Source: Streptomyces celluloflavus
GTDB taxonomy: Bacteria > Actinomycetota > Actinomycetes > Streptomycetales > Streptomycetaceae
Length of the DNA stretch: 64,000 nt
NCBI GenBank assembly: GCA_000720995.1
Contig: JOEL01000003.1
Coordinates: 186,001-250,000 of the forward strand
Direction: 5' to 3'
The number at the start of each line of letters is the position of its first letter. Position 1 is the stretch's first letter. Below the pieces are notes generated by a model. The model was not told the DNA's origin. It saw only the letters and a program-made list of their open reading frames with translations, and searched no databases. Positions 44,355 to 52,346 of the stretch are shown here, in pieces. The position numbers and the translations under genes were made by a program.

Positions 44355-44598
44355 GTCGTCTCCGCCCTCTCCTCGTCACCCCTGGCGTGTACGTGCCACA
44401 GCATGCCAGTGACTGGGGACTATGCCCCCGTCAGCGACAGAAATGGCAGGAACATGCACTGGGCCAACGGGTCGCTCCCGGCATGCGGGGGCGAAGAGCG
44501 GTCACCCCGGCCCGGGTCTGCCGGTTCGGGGAAAAGAGTTCCGTGCCCGAGGCCCTGACCTGGGCAATGAACTCTGTCTCACGCTCGGGCAACAGTGG

Positions 44599-45921
44599 TC
44601 AGCCGGGCGGGAGATGGAACAGTTCACGGACACGGCCGATAAGAAGGGGGGTGCCGAGGACCGTGACGAGACCGCCGGCCCCGACGAGTTCGGTGGCGTG
44701 GCGGACGGCGTCAGCGGTCTCCTGCCGTACGTACAGTTCCCGGCGTGCCGCCAAGGCGGTGCGCATCGCGTCCGGGGCCGCTTCGTTGGGGTGTCCGACC
44801 CGGGTCAGTACCACTGGCCAGTCAGCGGGCAGCGGCTCAAGCATGGTTGCCACGTTCTTGTACCGGAGGGTTCCGAAGACGAGGGCCGTGCGCTCGGCGG
44901 CGCGGGATTCTCGCAGGATTTCCGGGGCCACGGTGGCTGCACCCTGGTGGTTGGCGGCCACGTCGAGCAGCAGGCGGCCGGTCCAGGAACCGAGGCGAGC
45001 CGGTGCCAGCAGTTCGAGGCGGCCGGGCCAGCGGGTCGCGGCAAGGCCGCTGCGCAGGGCCTCCTCCGGGATGCCACGGATCAGTCCTCGTTCGGCCAGC
45101 AAGTCGACGCCGGCTACCGCAAGCGCCAGATTGTGATGCTGGTGTTCTCCGCGGAGCGGACAGGGCAATTCCCGGTGGACGGCATGCGGGGTGACGACGT
45201 CCAGCACGGTGCGGCCATCGCGGGCCATGCGTGGCCGGTAGCGGACTTCCCGGTGGATGCGCCAGACGGTCAGCTCCGTGTGGTTGCGGAGGACGGCATC
45301 TATGGCCTCGGCAGCCTCCTCGGGCAGCTCGCCGAGCACTACATGGTCGCCGTCTCGCACAATGCCTGCCTTGTTCCGTGCGATCTCGCCCAGGGTGTTT
45401 CCCAGCAGATGCTCGTGGTCCAGTCCCACTCCGGTGATGACCTTCACTCCGGGGTCGAAGCAGTTGACCGCGGTGCGCCGGCCGCCGATGCTCGCTTCCA
45501 TGACGGCCAAGTCCACTTCCGAGCGGGCGAAATGAACCGCGGCTGCGGCTGCGTGCACTGCTCCTGCATTGACCAGAAGGCCCGTACTTTTCAGGGTGTC
45601 GTCGACCTGCGCGAAGGCTCGGTGACATGCGGTGGGAGAGATGGGCACTCCGTTGATGCGGATGCGTTCGGTGACCCGCTGCAGGTGCGGGCTGGGCATG
45701 CTGCCGATCCGCAGCCCGGCCGCAGCCAACGCTGCGACGGCGAACGCGCAGGTCGAACCCTTCCCGTTGGTCCCGACAACGGTCATGCCCCGCAGGTTGC
45801 GTCCCGGGTCACCAAGGGCTTTGAGAAGTTGGGGCATCGCACCGGTGCCCGCTCCGTTGAACTGATATCGACCGGTGATCTCTTCACAGGCCAGTTCTTC
45901 TCTTGTTGCCAACCGTGCCAC
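44599..45921 (-). CDS. FolC-like Mur-ligase family protein
   Basis: About 440 residues resembling folylpolyglutamate/dihydrofolate synthase: P-loop VVGTNGKGSTC, SPHLQRVTERIRINGVPIS, GVGLDHEHLLGNTLGEIARNKAGI and LVFGTLRYKNVATMLEPL. The family joins amino acids or peptides to a carboxylate with ATP. The start is uncertain: GTG 45921 (VARLATREELA) has no spaced ribosome site, while TTG 45972 overlaps the stop of the upstream MobA-like gene (TTGA) and would suggest coupling. A dedicated cofactor or secondary-metabolite role rather than folate is possible because of its partner. Confidence 0.8.
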   Translation of the reverse strand: MARLATREELACEEITGRYQFNGAGTGAMPQLLKALGDPGRNLRGMTVVGTNGKGSTCAFAVAALAAAGLRIGSMPSPHLQRVTERIRINGVPISPTACHRAFAQVDDTLKSTGLLVNAGAVHAAAAAVHFARSEVDLAVMEASIGGRRTAVNCFDPGVKVITGVGLDHEHLLGNTLGEIARNKAGIVRDGDHVVLGELPEEAAEAIDAVLRNHTELTVWRIHREVRYRPRMARDGRTVLDVVTPHAVHRELPCPLRGEHQHHNLALAVAGVDLLAERGLIRGIPEEALRSGLAATRWPGRLELLAPARLGSWTGRLLLDVAANHQGAATVAPEILRESRAAERTALVFGTLRYKNVATMLEPLPADWPVVLTRVGHPNEAAPDAMRTALAARRELYVRQETADAVRHATELVGAGGLVTVLGTPLLIGRVRELFHLPPG

Positions 45922-45968
45922 CTCGCAACCAGTGTGGGGAGGGGGATGAATTCGTGCTCGAAATGTGG

Positions 45969-46580
45969 TCAACCGGCGTCCGGCTTCAGGATGGCCCGAG
46001 CGAGAGCTACCACCTCCCATGTGTCGCAGTCGATGGACACTCCGCCGATATCAGGCACGTACCGCAGGACAAGAGAATGGGTCAGTACACGGATCGGCAG
46101 GCCCGTCAGCACTCCGTGCCGAGCGAGGGCCAGCGCAAGACCTCGTCGCACAGCCGCGGTCCGATACGCGGCGAACAGCGGATTGTCCCGCCCCTGCGTC
46201 TCCAGCATGACCGCGCCCTCGGTCCCGGAACCAGCCGCCTGACGCAGCAACTCCGTGACCGTCTCCTGCCGTACGAAGGGAAGATCCGCGGCCAGCACCA
46301 CCACGAACGGTGCGCGCACCCAGCGCACTCCCGCAGCCAGCGCCGCGAGCGGCCCGCCGCGCACCGGACTCTCCTGCACATGATGTACGGGGCGGACGGT
46401 GGCCCGGTGCGGGCCCACCACCATCGTCCGCCCCGCCCCGCCGCATGCCTGAAGTGCCCGATCGAGCAACGACATGCCACCAACGGACACCATCGGCTTG
46501 TCCGCCCCGCCCAGACGCCGGGCTCGCCCGCCCGCCAGCACCACCGCGTCGTAGCACTCACCCGTGTCGTCCGCGGACAT
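45969..46580 (-). CDS. MobA-like nucleotidyltransferase
   Basis: 203 residues from ATG 46580 (a longer frame starts at 46676). Motifs: the N-terminal loop VVLAGGRARRLGGADKPMV, the GGPLAALAAGV segment, AADLPFV with the metal Asp and a NPLFAAYRTAAV region, as in molybdopterin guanylyltransferase MobA. It would transfer GMP (or CMP/AMP) to a phosphate on a cofactor. It lies immediately upstream of the FolC-like gene, and the overlap suggests one operon. The combination implies joint action on one molecule. Confidence 0.82.
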   Translation of the reverse strand: MSADDTGECYDAVVLAGGRARRLGGADKPMVSVGGMSLLDRALQACGGAGRTMVVGPHRATVRPVHHVQESPVRGGPLAALAAGVRWVRAPFVVVLAADLPFVRQETVTELLRQAAGSGTEGAVMLETQGRDNPLFAAYRTAAVRRGLALALARHGVLTGLPIRVLTHSLVLRYVPDIGGVSIDCDTWEVVALARAILKPDAG

Positions 46581-46999
46581 CTCCTCACCGCTGTCGAGGA
46601 GAGAACTCCTTACCGCCCTGTCGCCACCACGCACACAAGCCCCATTCCGCCTTGCCTGGATACGCGAAGGCGTCATTGCCGTTCGGAGAATCGAAGGCTC
46701 GGCTCAAGGCAGGATCGGGCCTGTGAGGTAGAGATTCCACCTGTTCCTGGCCAATCTCGACGGCCCCGGCGCACCGGTGCACGCAGCCTTCGAGACAAGC
46801 CCGGCATCGGCCTGATGATGGCGACTACCGCAACACACCGCGTAACCAACACACCGAACAGTTCACTGCGCTACCGAAGTGCCACCTGACCTCTTTCGTG
46901 CACTACTCAACTATTCACCGCTGTTCAGCAGAGTCCGACCTGAGAGGTACAGACATTCATCCTTCATGATGACCAAAAGCGATGTTCGCGGACATTTCA
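46581..46999. other. Interval upstream of MobA-like and MmpS-like genes
   Basis: Lower GC towards 46880-46980, where divergent promoters for the two genes probably lie. A longer N-terminal frame of the MobA-like gene reaches into it (to 46676). No other gene or clear operator was recognised. Confidence 0.4.
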
Positions 47000-47440
47000 A
47001 TGGATGACATGAGTCGTAGAAAGAGTGGCTTCGGGTGTGGCGCACTGACGGTGGTGGCCGCACTCGTGGTGCTGGCCGGCGCCTACACCCAGCGGGACGC
47101 CCTCACGGGCAAAGCCTGGAACGTCACCTACCGTGCCGTAGGCAGCAAGACCGAGCCGGTATCGGTGACGTACCAGGACACCCAGAGCCGCTACCTCTGG
47201 GGCGACCGGTCCCTCAAGGAGCACGTCGAGAAGGGCGTACGTACCGGGTGGTCCCGCGAGGTGATCCTGGCGGCGGACCGGCAGGCCAAAATCACGGTCA
47301 CGCCCGCCCCCGGCGCGACCGCCCGCTGCCAGATCCTCCTGGACGGCAAAAAGCCTCTGGCCGAGAGCAGCTCCCCCGCACCCGGGCAGCCCGCGGTCTG
47401 CATCGCAGACCTCAAGGGGTCGAAGAACCTCTGGGAATGA
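47000..47440 (+). CDS. MmpS-like membrane protein
   Basis: 146 residues: a short basic N-terminus (MSRRKSGFGCG), one membrane segment (GALTVVAALVVLAGAY) and an outside domain with VTYRAVGSKTEPVSVTYQD, SREVILA and a Cys pair (ARCQILLDGK, AVCIADLKG). This pattern matches MmpS/MmpL-accessory proteins of actinobacteria. Three candidate starts exist (46982, 47000, 47009); 47000 is chosen for its GGA at a normal distance. No MmpL transporter is adjacent. Confidence 0.65.
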   Translation: MDDMSRRKSGFGCGALTVVAALVVLAGAYTQRDALTGKAWNVTYRAVGSKTEPVSVTYQDTQSRYLWGDRSLKEHVEKGVRTGWSREVILAADRQAKITVTPAPGATARCQILLDGKKPLAESSSPAPGQPAVCIADLKGSKNLWE

Positions 47441-47441
47441 G

Positions 47442-47505
47442 GACCGACGTCGGTCGCAGTGCGGACCACCGGGTGACCACCCCCTGACAGCGGCCCCCCT
47501 GACAG
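47442..47505. promoter_or_regulatory. Palindrome and direct repeats upstream of the surface-protein gene
   Basis: GACCGACGTCGGTC (47442-47455) is a perfect 14-bp palindrome just after the MmpS-like stop. CCCCTGACAG occurs at 47481-47490 and 47496-47505, 15 bases apart, followed by a possible -10 TATGCT near 47524. Possible activator sites for the ALF gene. Confidence 0.4.
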
Positions 47506-47574
47506 GGACATTTCGCACTCACCTATGCTTTACGCGATATTTAATAATCCTTTTCTGGGAAAGTGGGGGTACGC

Positions 47575-48672
47575 GTGAAGCTGTCGCGTATTTCATCCGT
47601 TGTCGCGGCTGCCGCAATAGCGCCTGCCGTCCTGTTCGCCTCTCCGGCGGTCGCCGCCGACACCGCCACATCGCCGGCCAGCTCCGCCCCTGATACCACA
47701 CCGGACGCGAAGCCGGACACGCAAGGGAACGCGAAGGCCGACGAGAACAACCGCTTCGCCATCCTCAAGATCATCGACAAGTCCAAGCCCGGCAGCCGGG
47801 TCTACGAAGCCGCGCAGGCCGCCATGAACGGCTCCCCCGAGGACCGCGTGCGTTTCCTCGACGAAGGCTACGAACTGGCCCAGTTCGCGGACGACAAGCT
47901 GCGCACCGCTCAGATCTTGAGCATCGGCGGGAAGGGCGTGCGGAGGGAGGCCGGCGAAGCGCTGAAGAAAGGCACTCACGAAGCCCTCCGCCAGTTCCTG
48001 GAGGTCGGCCAATATCAGGCGCGCGACGAGGACAACGCTGTCGAAATCACCAGCATGCTCGTCACGGCCAAGCCCGGAAGCGTGCTCTACGACGCGATAC
48101 AGGAGGCCCTGGACGGCAGCCCCGAGGAGCGCACGCGCTTCCTCGAGGTGGGCCAGCACGCAGCCCGCGAGACCGACGACCGCATCCGCGCCACCCGCAT
48201 CGCCATGACCGGCGGCCCCCATGTCAAGGAAGCCGCCAAGAAGGCGCTGCGAAGCGGCAAGGCCGAGGACATCCGCCGCTTCCTGGACGTCGGCCAGTAC
48301 GAGGCCCGCAAGCTGGACGAGGCCGAGGCCGCCAAGGGCAAGGACAAGAACAAGGACAACGGGAACGCCAAGGACAGCCAGGAGTCCAAGGAGGGACAAG
48401 GGGCCAAGGACGGCAAGGACAGCAAGAACGGCAAGGCGATCGACGGCGACGAGCAGAAGCGGGACGGCGCCAAGGAACCCAAGGAGTCCAACGGCACCAC
48501 CGGCGTCCAGCCCGCCGTAGCGACCTCCAGCACCGGCTCCTCGGACGTCCAGCTGGCCTCCACCGGCGCCGGCTCGACCACCCCCTGGGTCATCGGCGGC
48601 AGCGCCGTCGCCCTCACCGCCGGCGCCGGCCTGATGCTGACCGCTCGCCGCCGCGCCTCCAGCGAGAACTGA
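47575..48672 (+). CDS. ALF-repeat surface protein with LAxTG sortase motif
   Basis: 365 residues. Signal peptide (ISSVVAAAAIAPAVLFA, cleavage near AVAAD); then ALF-type repeats of ~45 residues each: RVRFLDEGYELAQFADDKLR, LRQFLEVGQYQARDEDNA, TRFLEVGQHAARETDDRIRA and IRRFLDVGQYEARKLDEA. A long Lys/Asp/Gly-rich wall-spanning linker follows. The C-terminus is LASTG, a hydrophobic segment (WVIGGSAVALTAGAGLML) and ARRRAS, a class E sortase signal. It should be covalently linked to peptidoglycan. GTG 47575 is chosen; an upstream start four codons earlier is possible. Confidence 0.88.
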   Translation: MKLSRISSVVAAAAIAPAVLFASPAVAADTATSPASSAPDTTPDAKPDTQGNAKADENNRFAILKIIDKSKPGSRVYEAAQAAMNGSPEDRVRFLDEGYELAQFADDKLRTAQILSIGGKGVRREAGEALKKGTHEALRQFLEVGQYQARDEDNAVEITSMLVTAKPGSVLYDAIQEALDGSPEERTRFLEVGQHAARETDDRIRATRIAMTGGPHVKEAAKKALRSGKAEDIRRFLDVGQYEARKLDEAEAAKGKDKNKDNGNAKDSQESKEGQGAKDGKDSKNGKAIDGDEQKRDGAKEPKESNGTTGVQPAVATSSTGSSDVQLASTGAGSTTPWVIGGSAVALTAGAGLMLTARRRASSEN

Positions 48673-48701
48673 CACCGAACGCCGGCCCCCATACAGGAAG
48701 A

Positions 48702-48741
48702 GGCCGGGGCGGCCGCCCGCACAGGGGCTGCCGCCCCGGCC
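48702..48741. terminator. Bidirectional terminator, ALF gene / methyltransferase
   Basis: GGCCGGGGCGGC (48702-48713) pairs perfectly with 48730-48741 across a 16-base loop, between converging genes. Confidence 0.8.
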
Positions 48742-48789
48742 ACACCTCGCCCGGCGGACGCCTCGGGGAACGGCTGTTGACGCTCCTTG

Positions 48790-49446
48790 TCAACGGTGGT
48801 GCCATACGAGCGTGTAGCGCCAGAACAGCCGACGGCGCAGTCGCGCGTCGGGCAGGATCGCTTGGGCCTCCCGGACGATGTCGGGGAAGCTCATGTCCGC
48901 GGGTCGGGTCGTGGCCGTCATCGCGACCGGGCGAGGTGCCGTGCGACCCCGGTTCTTGAGCCAGCCCGTGATGGCGTTGAGTGGGCTGGCCACGGCTCCG
49001 AGCAGGTAGTCGCCCGGAGTCGTCGGACGGGACAGCCCGAGAATCACGAGGGTTCCGCCGGGCGCCAGGTGGCGGCGGAAGACGGTGAGAGCAGCCGTGA
49101 ACGGCAGATGGTGGATCGCGGCGACGCAGGTGATGACGTCGTAGGAGTCCGCGGGGATCCCGGTCAGCGCGTCCGCGGCGGTGAAGGTGGCGGGAGTTCC
49201 CTGAGAGGTCAACTCCTGTGCCTGGGTGGTGATCTCCGGGTCGGAGTCGATGCCGTGCGCCGTGCCGGCGCGCCCGGCCAAGAGCCTGGCCAGGTCGCCG
49301 CTGCCGGAGCCGACGTCCAGGGCACTGTCGAAGCGTTGGGGGAGCTGCCGCAGGATCCAGGGGTGGTAGTGGGCGTTGTGGTCCCAAGGGTGGGCGGCAT
49401 TGAACTGGTCGAGAGCCCGGAGGGCGCGGTGCGGCAGTGTCGTCAT
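48790..49446 (-). CDS. Class I SAM-dependent methyltransferase
   Basis: 218 residues. Motif I ALDVGSGSGDLARLLAG, motif II GIDSDPEIT, post-motif DVITCVAAIHHLPF and LAPGGTLVILGL; the fold is a standard Methyltransf_11/25. ATG 49446 has GGAG 7 bases upstream. The substrate is unknown and the neighbours give no pathway clue. Confidence 0.85.
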   Translation of the reverse strand: MTTLPHRALRALDQFNAAHPWDHNAHYHPWILRQLPQRFDSALDVGSGSGDLARLLAGRAGTAHGIDSDPEITTQAQELTSQGTPATFTAADALTGIPADSYDVITCVAAIHHLPFTAALTVFRRHLAPGGTLVILGLSRPTTPGDYLLGAVASPLNAITGWLKNRGRTAPRPVAMTATTRPADMSFPDIVREAQAILPDARLRRRLFWRYTLVWHHR

Positions 49447-50290
49447 GCCGTCACTCCATCAAGTTCCTGTTGCCTGCGGCACTTCGATGGCTGATCGACT
49501 GCGGTCGCGGTGGGGGCAGTTGCCGGATTCGCCGAGCGGGTCGCGGGGCTGACGCGTCGGCGCTGCCGGCGGACCGGACGGCTGGGATCGGCACCGGCCG
49601 GGGCGGGCCCGGCGGGCATGGCCAGTCGGCCGCGCGTGCGGAGCCGACAGGACCACCCCCGCCGGACTCCCGTATACATCTGTCGGTCGCATCGTGCGGA
49701 ACGTTCGACATCTGCCGATTGATGTCGCCGACCGGCACTACGCACCATGGAGAGGCGGCTTCCCCGCTCCGCAACGTCCCGTGTGGTGCCCACGATGTGA
49801 CACGGCAGGTATCTCTATGTTTCGCGCGCGAAGAATCTGCCGGGAAAACGGATCCCGGCTTCGGTGCCGCGACTGGCCAAGGCCGGAAGCCCGCAAAGCC
49901 CGCAGGCCCTCCCCCGTCATCACCGCGGAGACATCCTCGACTTCGCCCGTGGTGCCCCACGCACAGCGGATTTCCTCGATACCCCTCGCGCCGCTTCGTA
50001 CCGGTAGTCGCCCCGTCGAAGATATGCGGGCGTGGCGCATACGCGAGGGCACAGAACGCCCCGCCCTGCGCCTCGGTCTCACGCTCACGCGCCTTTCCGG
50101 AGTTCACGGAATGGGGCCGGCTTCCAGGCAAGGGACCGGAGGACGGCGCAGGCGCTCAACGCGGCGACGGTGGCGAAGCCTGACACCGTCGCGGAATTCT
50201 CCATGACGGCAGAACCACCGCAGCAGGAACAACTTATTCATTCCTCACCATTCACCTGGCCGCACAGCGCTGCGGCGGAAAGGACGGCCC
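49447..50290. other. 844-base interval without recognised genes
   Basis: Several medium-length frames overlap here on both strands, but none shows a domain, a good ribosome site or family resemblance. The last ~100 bases (50190-50280) are lower in GC and probably carry the promoter of the first GGT-like gene. A short stem (GTCGGC...GCCGAC) near 49626-49650 was seen. Confidence 0.4.
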
Positions 50291-52063
50291 ATGGACCGTC
50301 GGCCGGCCAACAGGAAAGAGCGGGCACACCGGAGCGAGGGGGCGTTCCCCGACCTCACGTCGGCGAGTTGGGGCCCGGGTGAGCGCGACCGGTTCGTCGC
50401 CTCGCAGCAGGCATCTCGTACCGGCGCCGCCACGGCGTCCGGCAGGAACGGCGCCGTGACCGTCGCCCACGGTTCGTACGCGGCGCGCGCCGGGCTGGAG
50501 GCGATGAAGCAGGGCGGCAACGCCGTCGACGCGGCGCTGACGACCGCACTGACCCAGGTGGCCCTGACCGCTGGGGCTCCGATCAGCTACTTCGGCATCA
50601 TGTCGCTCGTCTGCTTCGAGGCGAAGACGGGCCGGGTGCACACCATGAACGCGGAATGGAACACGGTCGCCGGCGAGACCGACCCGCTCTCCATCCCCGG
50701 CGGCCTCGACTTCTCGTCGACCGAGTCGCTGCTCGGCCGGGGTCGGCCGAGCGGCCGTACGGCGCTGGTCGGCGGGTTCATGAAGGGCGTCGACGCCGCT
50801 CACTCCCGGTTCGGGAAACTGCCCTTCGCCAGTCTCTTCCAGCCGGCGGTCGAGGTCGCCGAGCGGGGCATACCGGTCGACGAGGGCCTCGCGTGGATGT
50901 ACGCGCTGCGCCGGGACGATCTGGCCCGGCTGCCGGAGACCCGGGAAGCGCTCCTGAAGGCCGACGGGTCCGCCTACCGGCAGGGCGACATCCTGCGTCA
51001 GCCCCGGCTGGCGCAGACGCTGCGGCTGGTCGCCGAGCACGGCAGCGACTACATGTACCAGGGGCCCTGGGCGGCGAAGCTGATCTCCGCCGTCCAGGCC
51101 GAGGGCGGCAGGATGACGCTCCAGGACCTCGCCGACTACGAGGTGACCTGGGCCGACGCGCTCGTGGCCGAGGTCGGCGACGGCTACTCCCTCGCGACCT
51201 CGCCCTGGCCCAACGCGGGCGGCGTCGCCCTGATCGAGGCGCAGCATCTCGCCCACGCCGCCGGACTCGTCCGGGGCCCGCACTTCACCGAGTCGTCGGA
51301 GGCGCTGCGGAAGGCCCTCGACATCACTCAGATGCAGATGGTGGGACACGTCTCCCCGGAGGACGCCGGAAAGCTCTTCCCCGGTCTCGATCTCTCCCCC
51401 GAGGCCCGGGTCACGCGGGCGCACGCGGAGAAGCTGTGGGCGCTCCTCAAGGACGGCTCTCCGCTTTCCGGATGGAAGCGCACCTCGCCGATGCACTCCG
51501 ACGACGTGGTCGCGGCGGATGCCGAGGGCAATATCGTCGCCGTCACGCACTCGATCAACTGTGCCCTGTGGGGCAGGACGGCACTCAATATCGACGGCAT
51601 CTCGATCGGTGACCCCGCCTCGTACCAGCAGGCGCAGGTGGCGGCGGTTCCCCCGGGCGGGCGGCTGCCGGCGCCCACCGAGACGGGTGTCGTCCTGCGG
51701 GACGGCAGGGCGGTCCTGGGTTTCGCCTCCATGGGGGCGGGGCTTCATCAGCGCACGTTCCAGGGCCTGTTGAACTACCTGCACTTCGGCATGACCGTCG
51801 AGGACGCGGTCAACACCCCGGACTTCTTCGCTCCGGCGACCGATCCCACCACCTTCGAGGCCACCGCCGTCTTCCCCGCCGGGAAGTTCGACCCCGCGGT
51901 CCTGAAGGGCACGGGAGTCGCCTGGCGGGAGGCCGCGGCCGAGGATGAGCACGCCCTCCTCGGCGGGGAGGGCTACTGGGTCGCGGTGGAACGCTCCCCG
52001 GAGACCGGCGTGATCAGCGCCGCCTCCCACAACGGCCACAACAGCGACGCGGTGGCGTTCTGA
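50291..52063 (+). CDS. Gamma-glutamyltransferase family protein 1 (predicted Ser nucleophile)
   Basis: 590 residues of the Ntn-hydrolase GGT fold: GNAVDAALTTALTQVALTAG, VGGFMKGVDAAHSRFGKLPF, and the autocleavage region PMHSDDVVAADAEGNIVAVT, where the family usually has TTHxSVVD. Counting back 7 from the conserved Asp puts Ser, not Thr, at the nucleophile position. It has no signal peptide, so it probably acts inside the cell on a gamma-glutamyl, oxamate or acyl-amide substrate. ATG 50291 has AGGA 6 bases upstream. A strong terminator follows it. Confidence 0.85.
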   Translation: MDRRPANRKERAHRSEGAFPDLTSASWGPGERDRFVASQQASRTGAATASGRNGAVTVAHGSYAARAGLEAMKQGGNAVDAALTTALTQVALTAGAPISYFGIMSLVCFEAKTGRVHTMNAEWNTVAGETDPLSIPGGLDFSSTESLLGRGRPSGRTALVGGFMKGVDAAHSRFGKLPFASLFQPAVEVAERGIPVDEGLAWMYALRRDDLARLPETREALLKADGSAYRQGDILRQPRLAQTLRLVAEHGSDYMYQGPWAAKLISAVQAEGGRMTLQDLADYEVTWADALVAEVGDGYSLATSPWPNAGGVALIEAQHLAHAAGLVRGPHFTESSEALRKALDITQMQMVGHVSPEDAGKLFPGLDLSPEARVTRAHAEKLWALLKDGSPLSGWKRTSPMHSDDVVAADAEGNIVAVTHSINCALWGRTALNIDGISIGDPASYQQAQVAAVPPGGRLPAPTETGVVLRDGRAVLGFASMGAGLHQRTFQGLLNYLHFGMTVEDAVNTPDFFAPATDPTTFEATAVFPAGKFDPAVLKGTGVAWREAAAEDEHALLGGEGYWVAVERSPETGVISAASHNGHNSDAVAF

Positions 52064-52176
52064 ACCGTCGCGGCCCAGGCCGAACGACCGTGCCCCAGCA
52101 CGTCGTCCGCACCGGCCGGCCCCCGGAGCGCTTGACCGCCGGGCCCGGCCACCCCGGCGGCCCGTCCCCGGTGGCA

Positions 52177-52224
52177 CGGCCCACCGCGGCGCCACCGCTC
52201 ACCCGGTGGCGCCGCGGTGGGCCG
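52177..52224 (+). terminator. 20-bp perfect terminator between the two GGT-like genes
   Basis: The left arm (52177-52196, beginning CGGCCCACCGCGG) pairs perfectly with 52205-52224 across an 8-base loop, 114 bases after the first gene and 123 before the second. The two paralogues are therefore likely separate transcripts. Confidence 0.85.
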
Positions 52225-52346
52225 GGTACGCGGCGGCCGGGCGACAGATGTCGCCCCGCGCCGTACAAGCCGCGACACCTGCCGCTGTCGGCGCCGGGGG
52301 CGGGTGGGCAACAGTGGCCGGAACGCCGGAACTTCAGGGAGGGTAT

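Noticed and set aside
44413-44426. A GGGACTATGCCCCC stretch that loosely resembles a DevR/OsdR box upstream of the small secreted protein.
   Set aside because: Only about 11 of 14 positions match and the central AGTC half is absent; it may simply be part of a small inverted repeat.
49694-50206. Medium-length frames on both strands in the gap before the first GGT-like gene.
   Set aside because: They are not supported by ribosome sites, domains or consistent codon bias, and they overlap each other on opposite strands.
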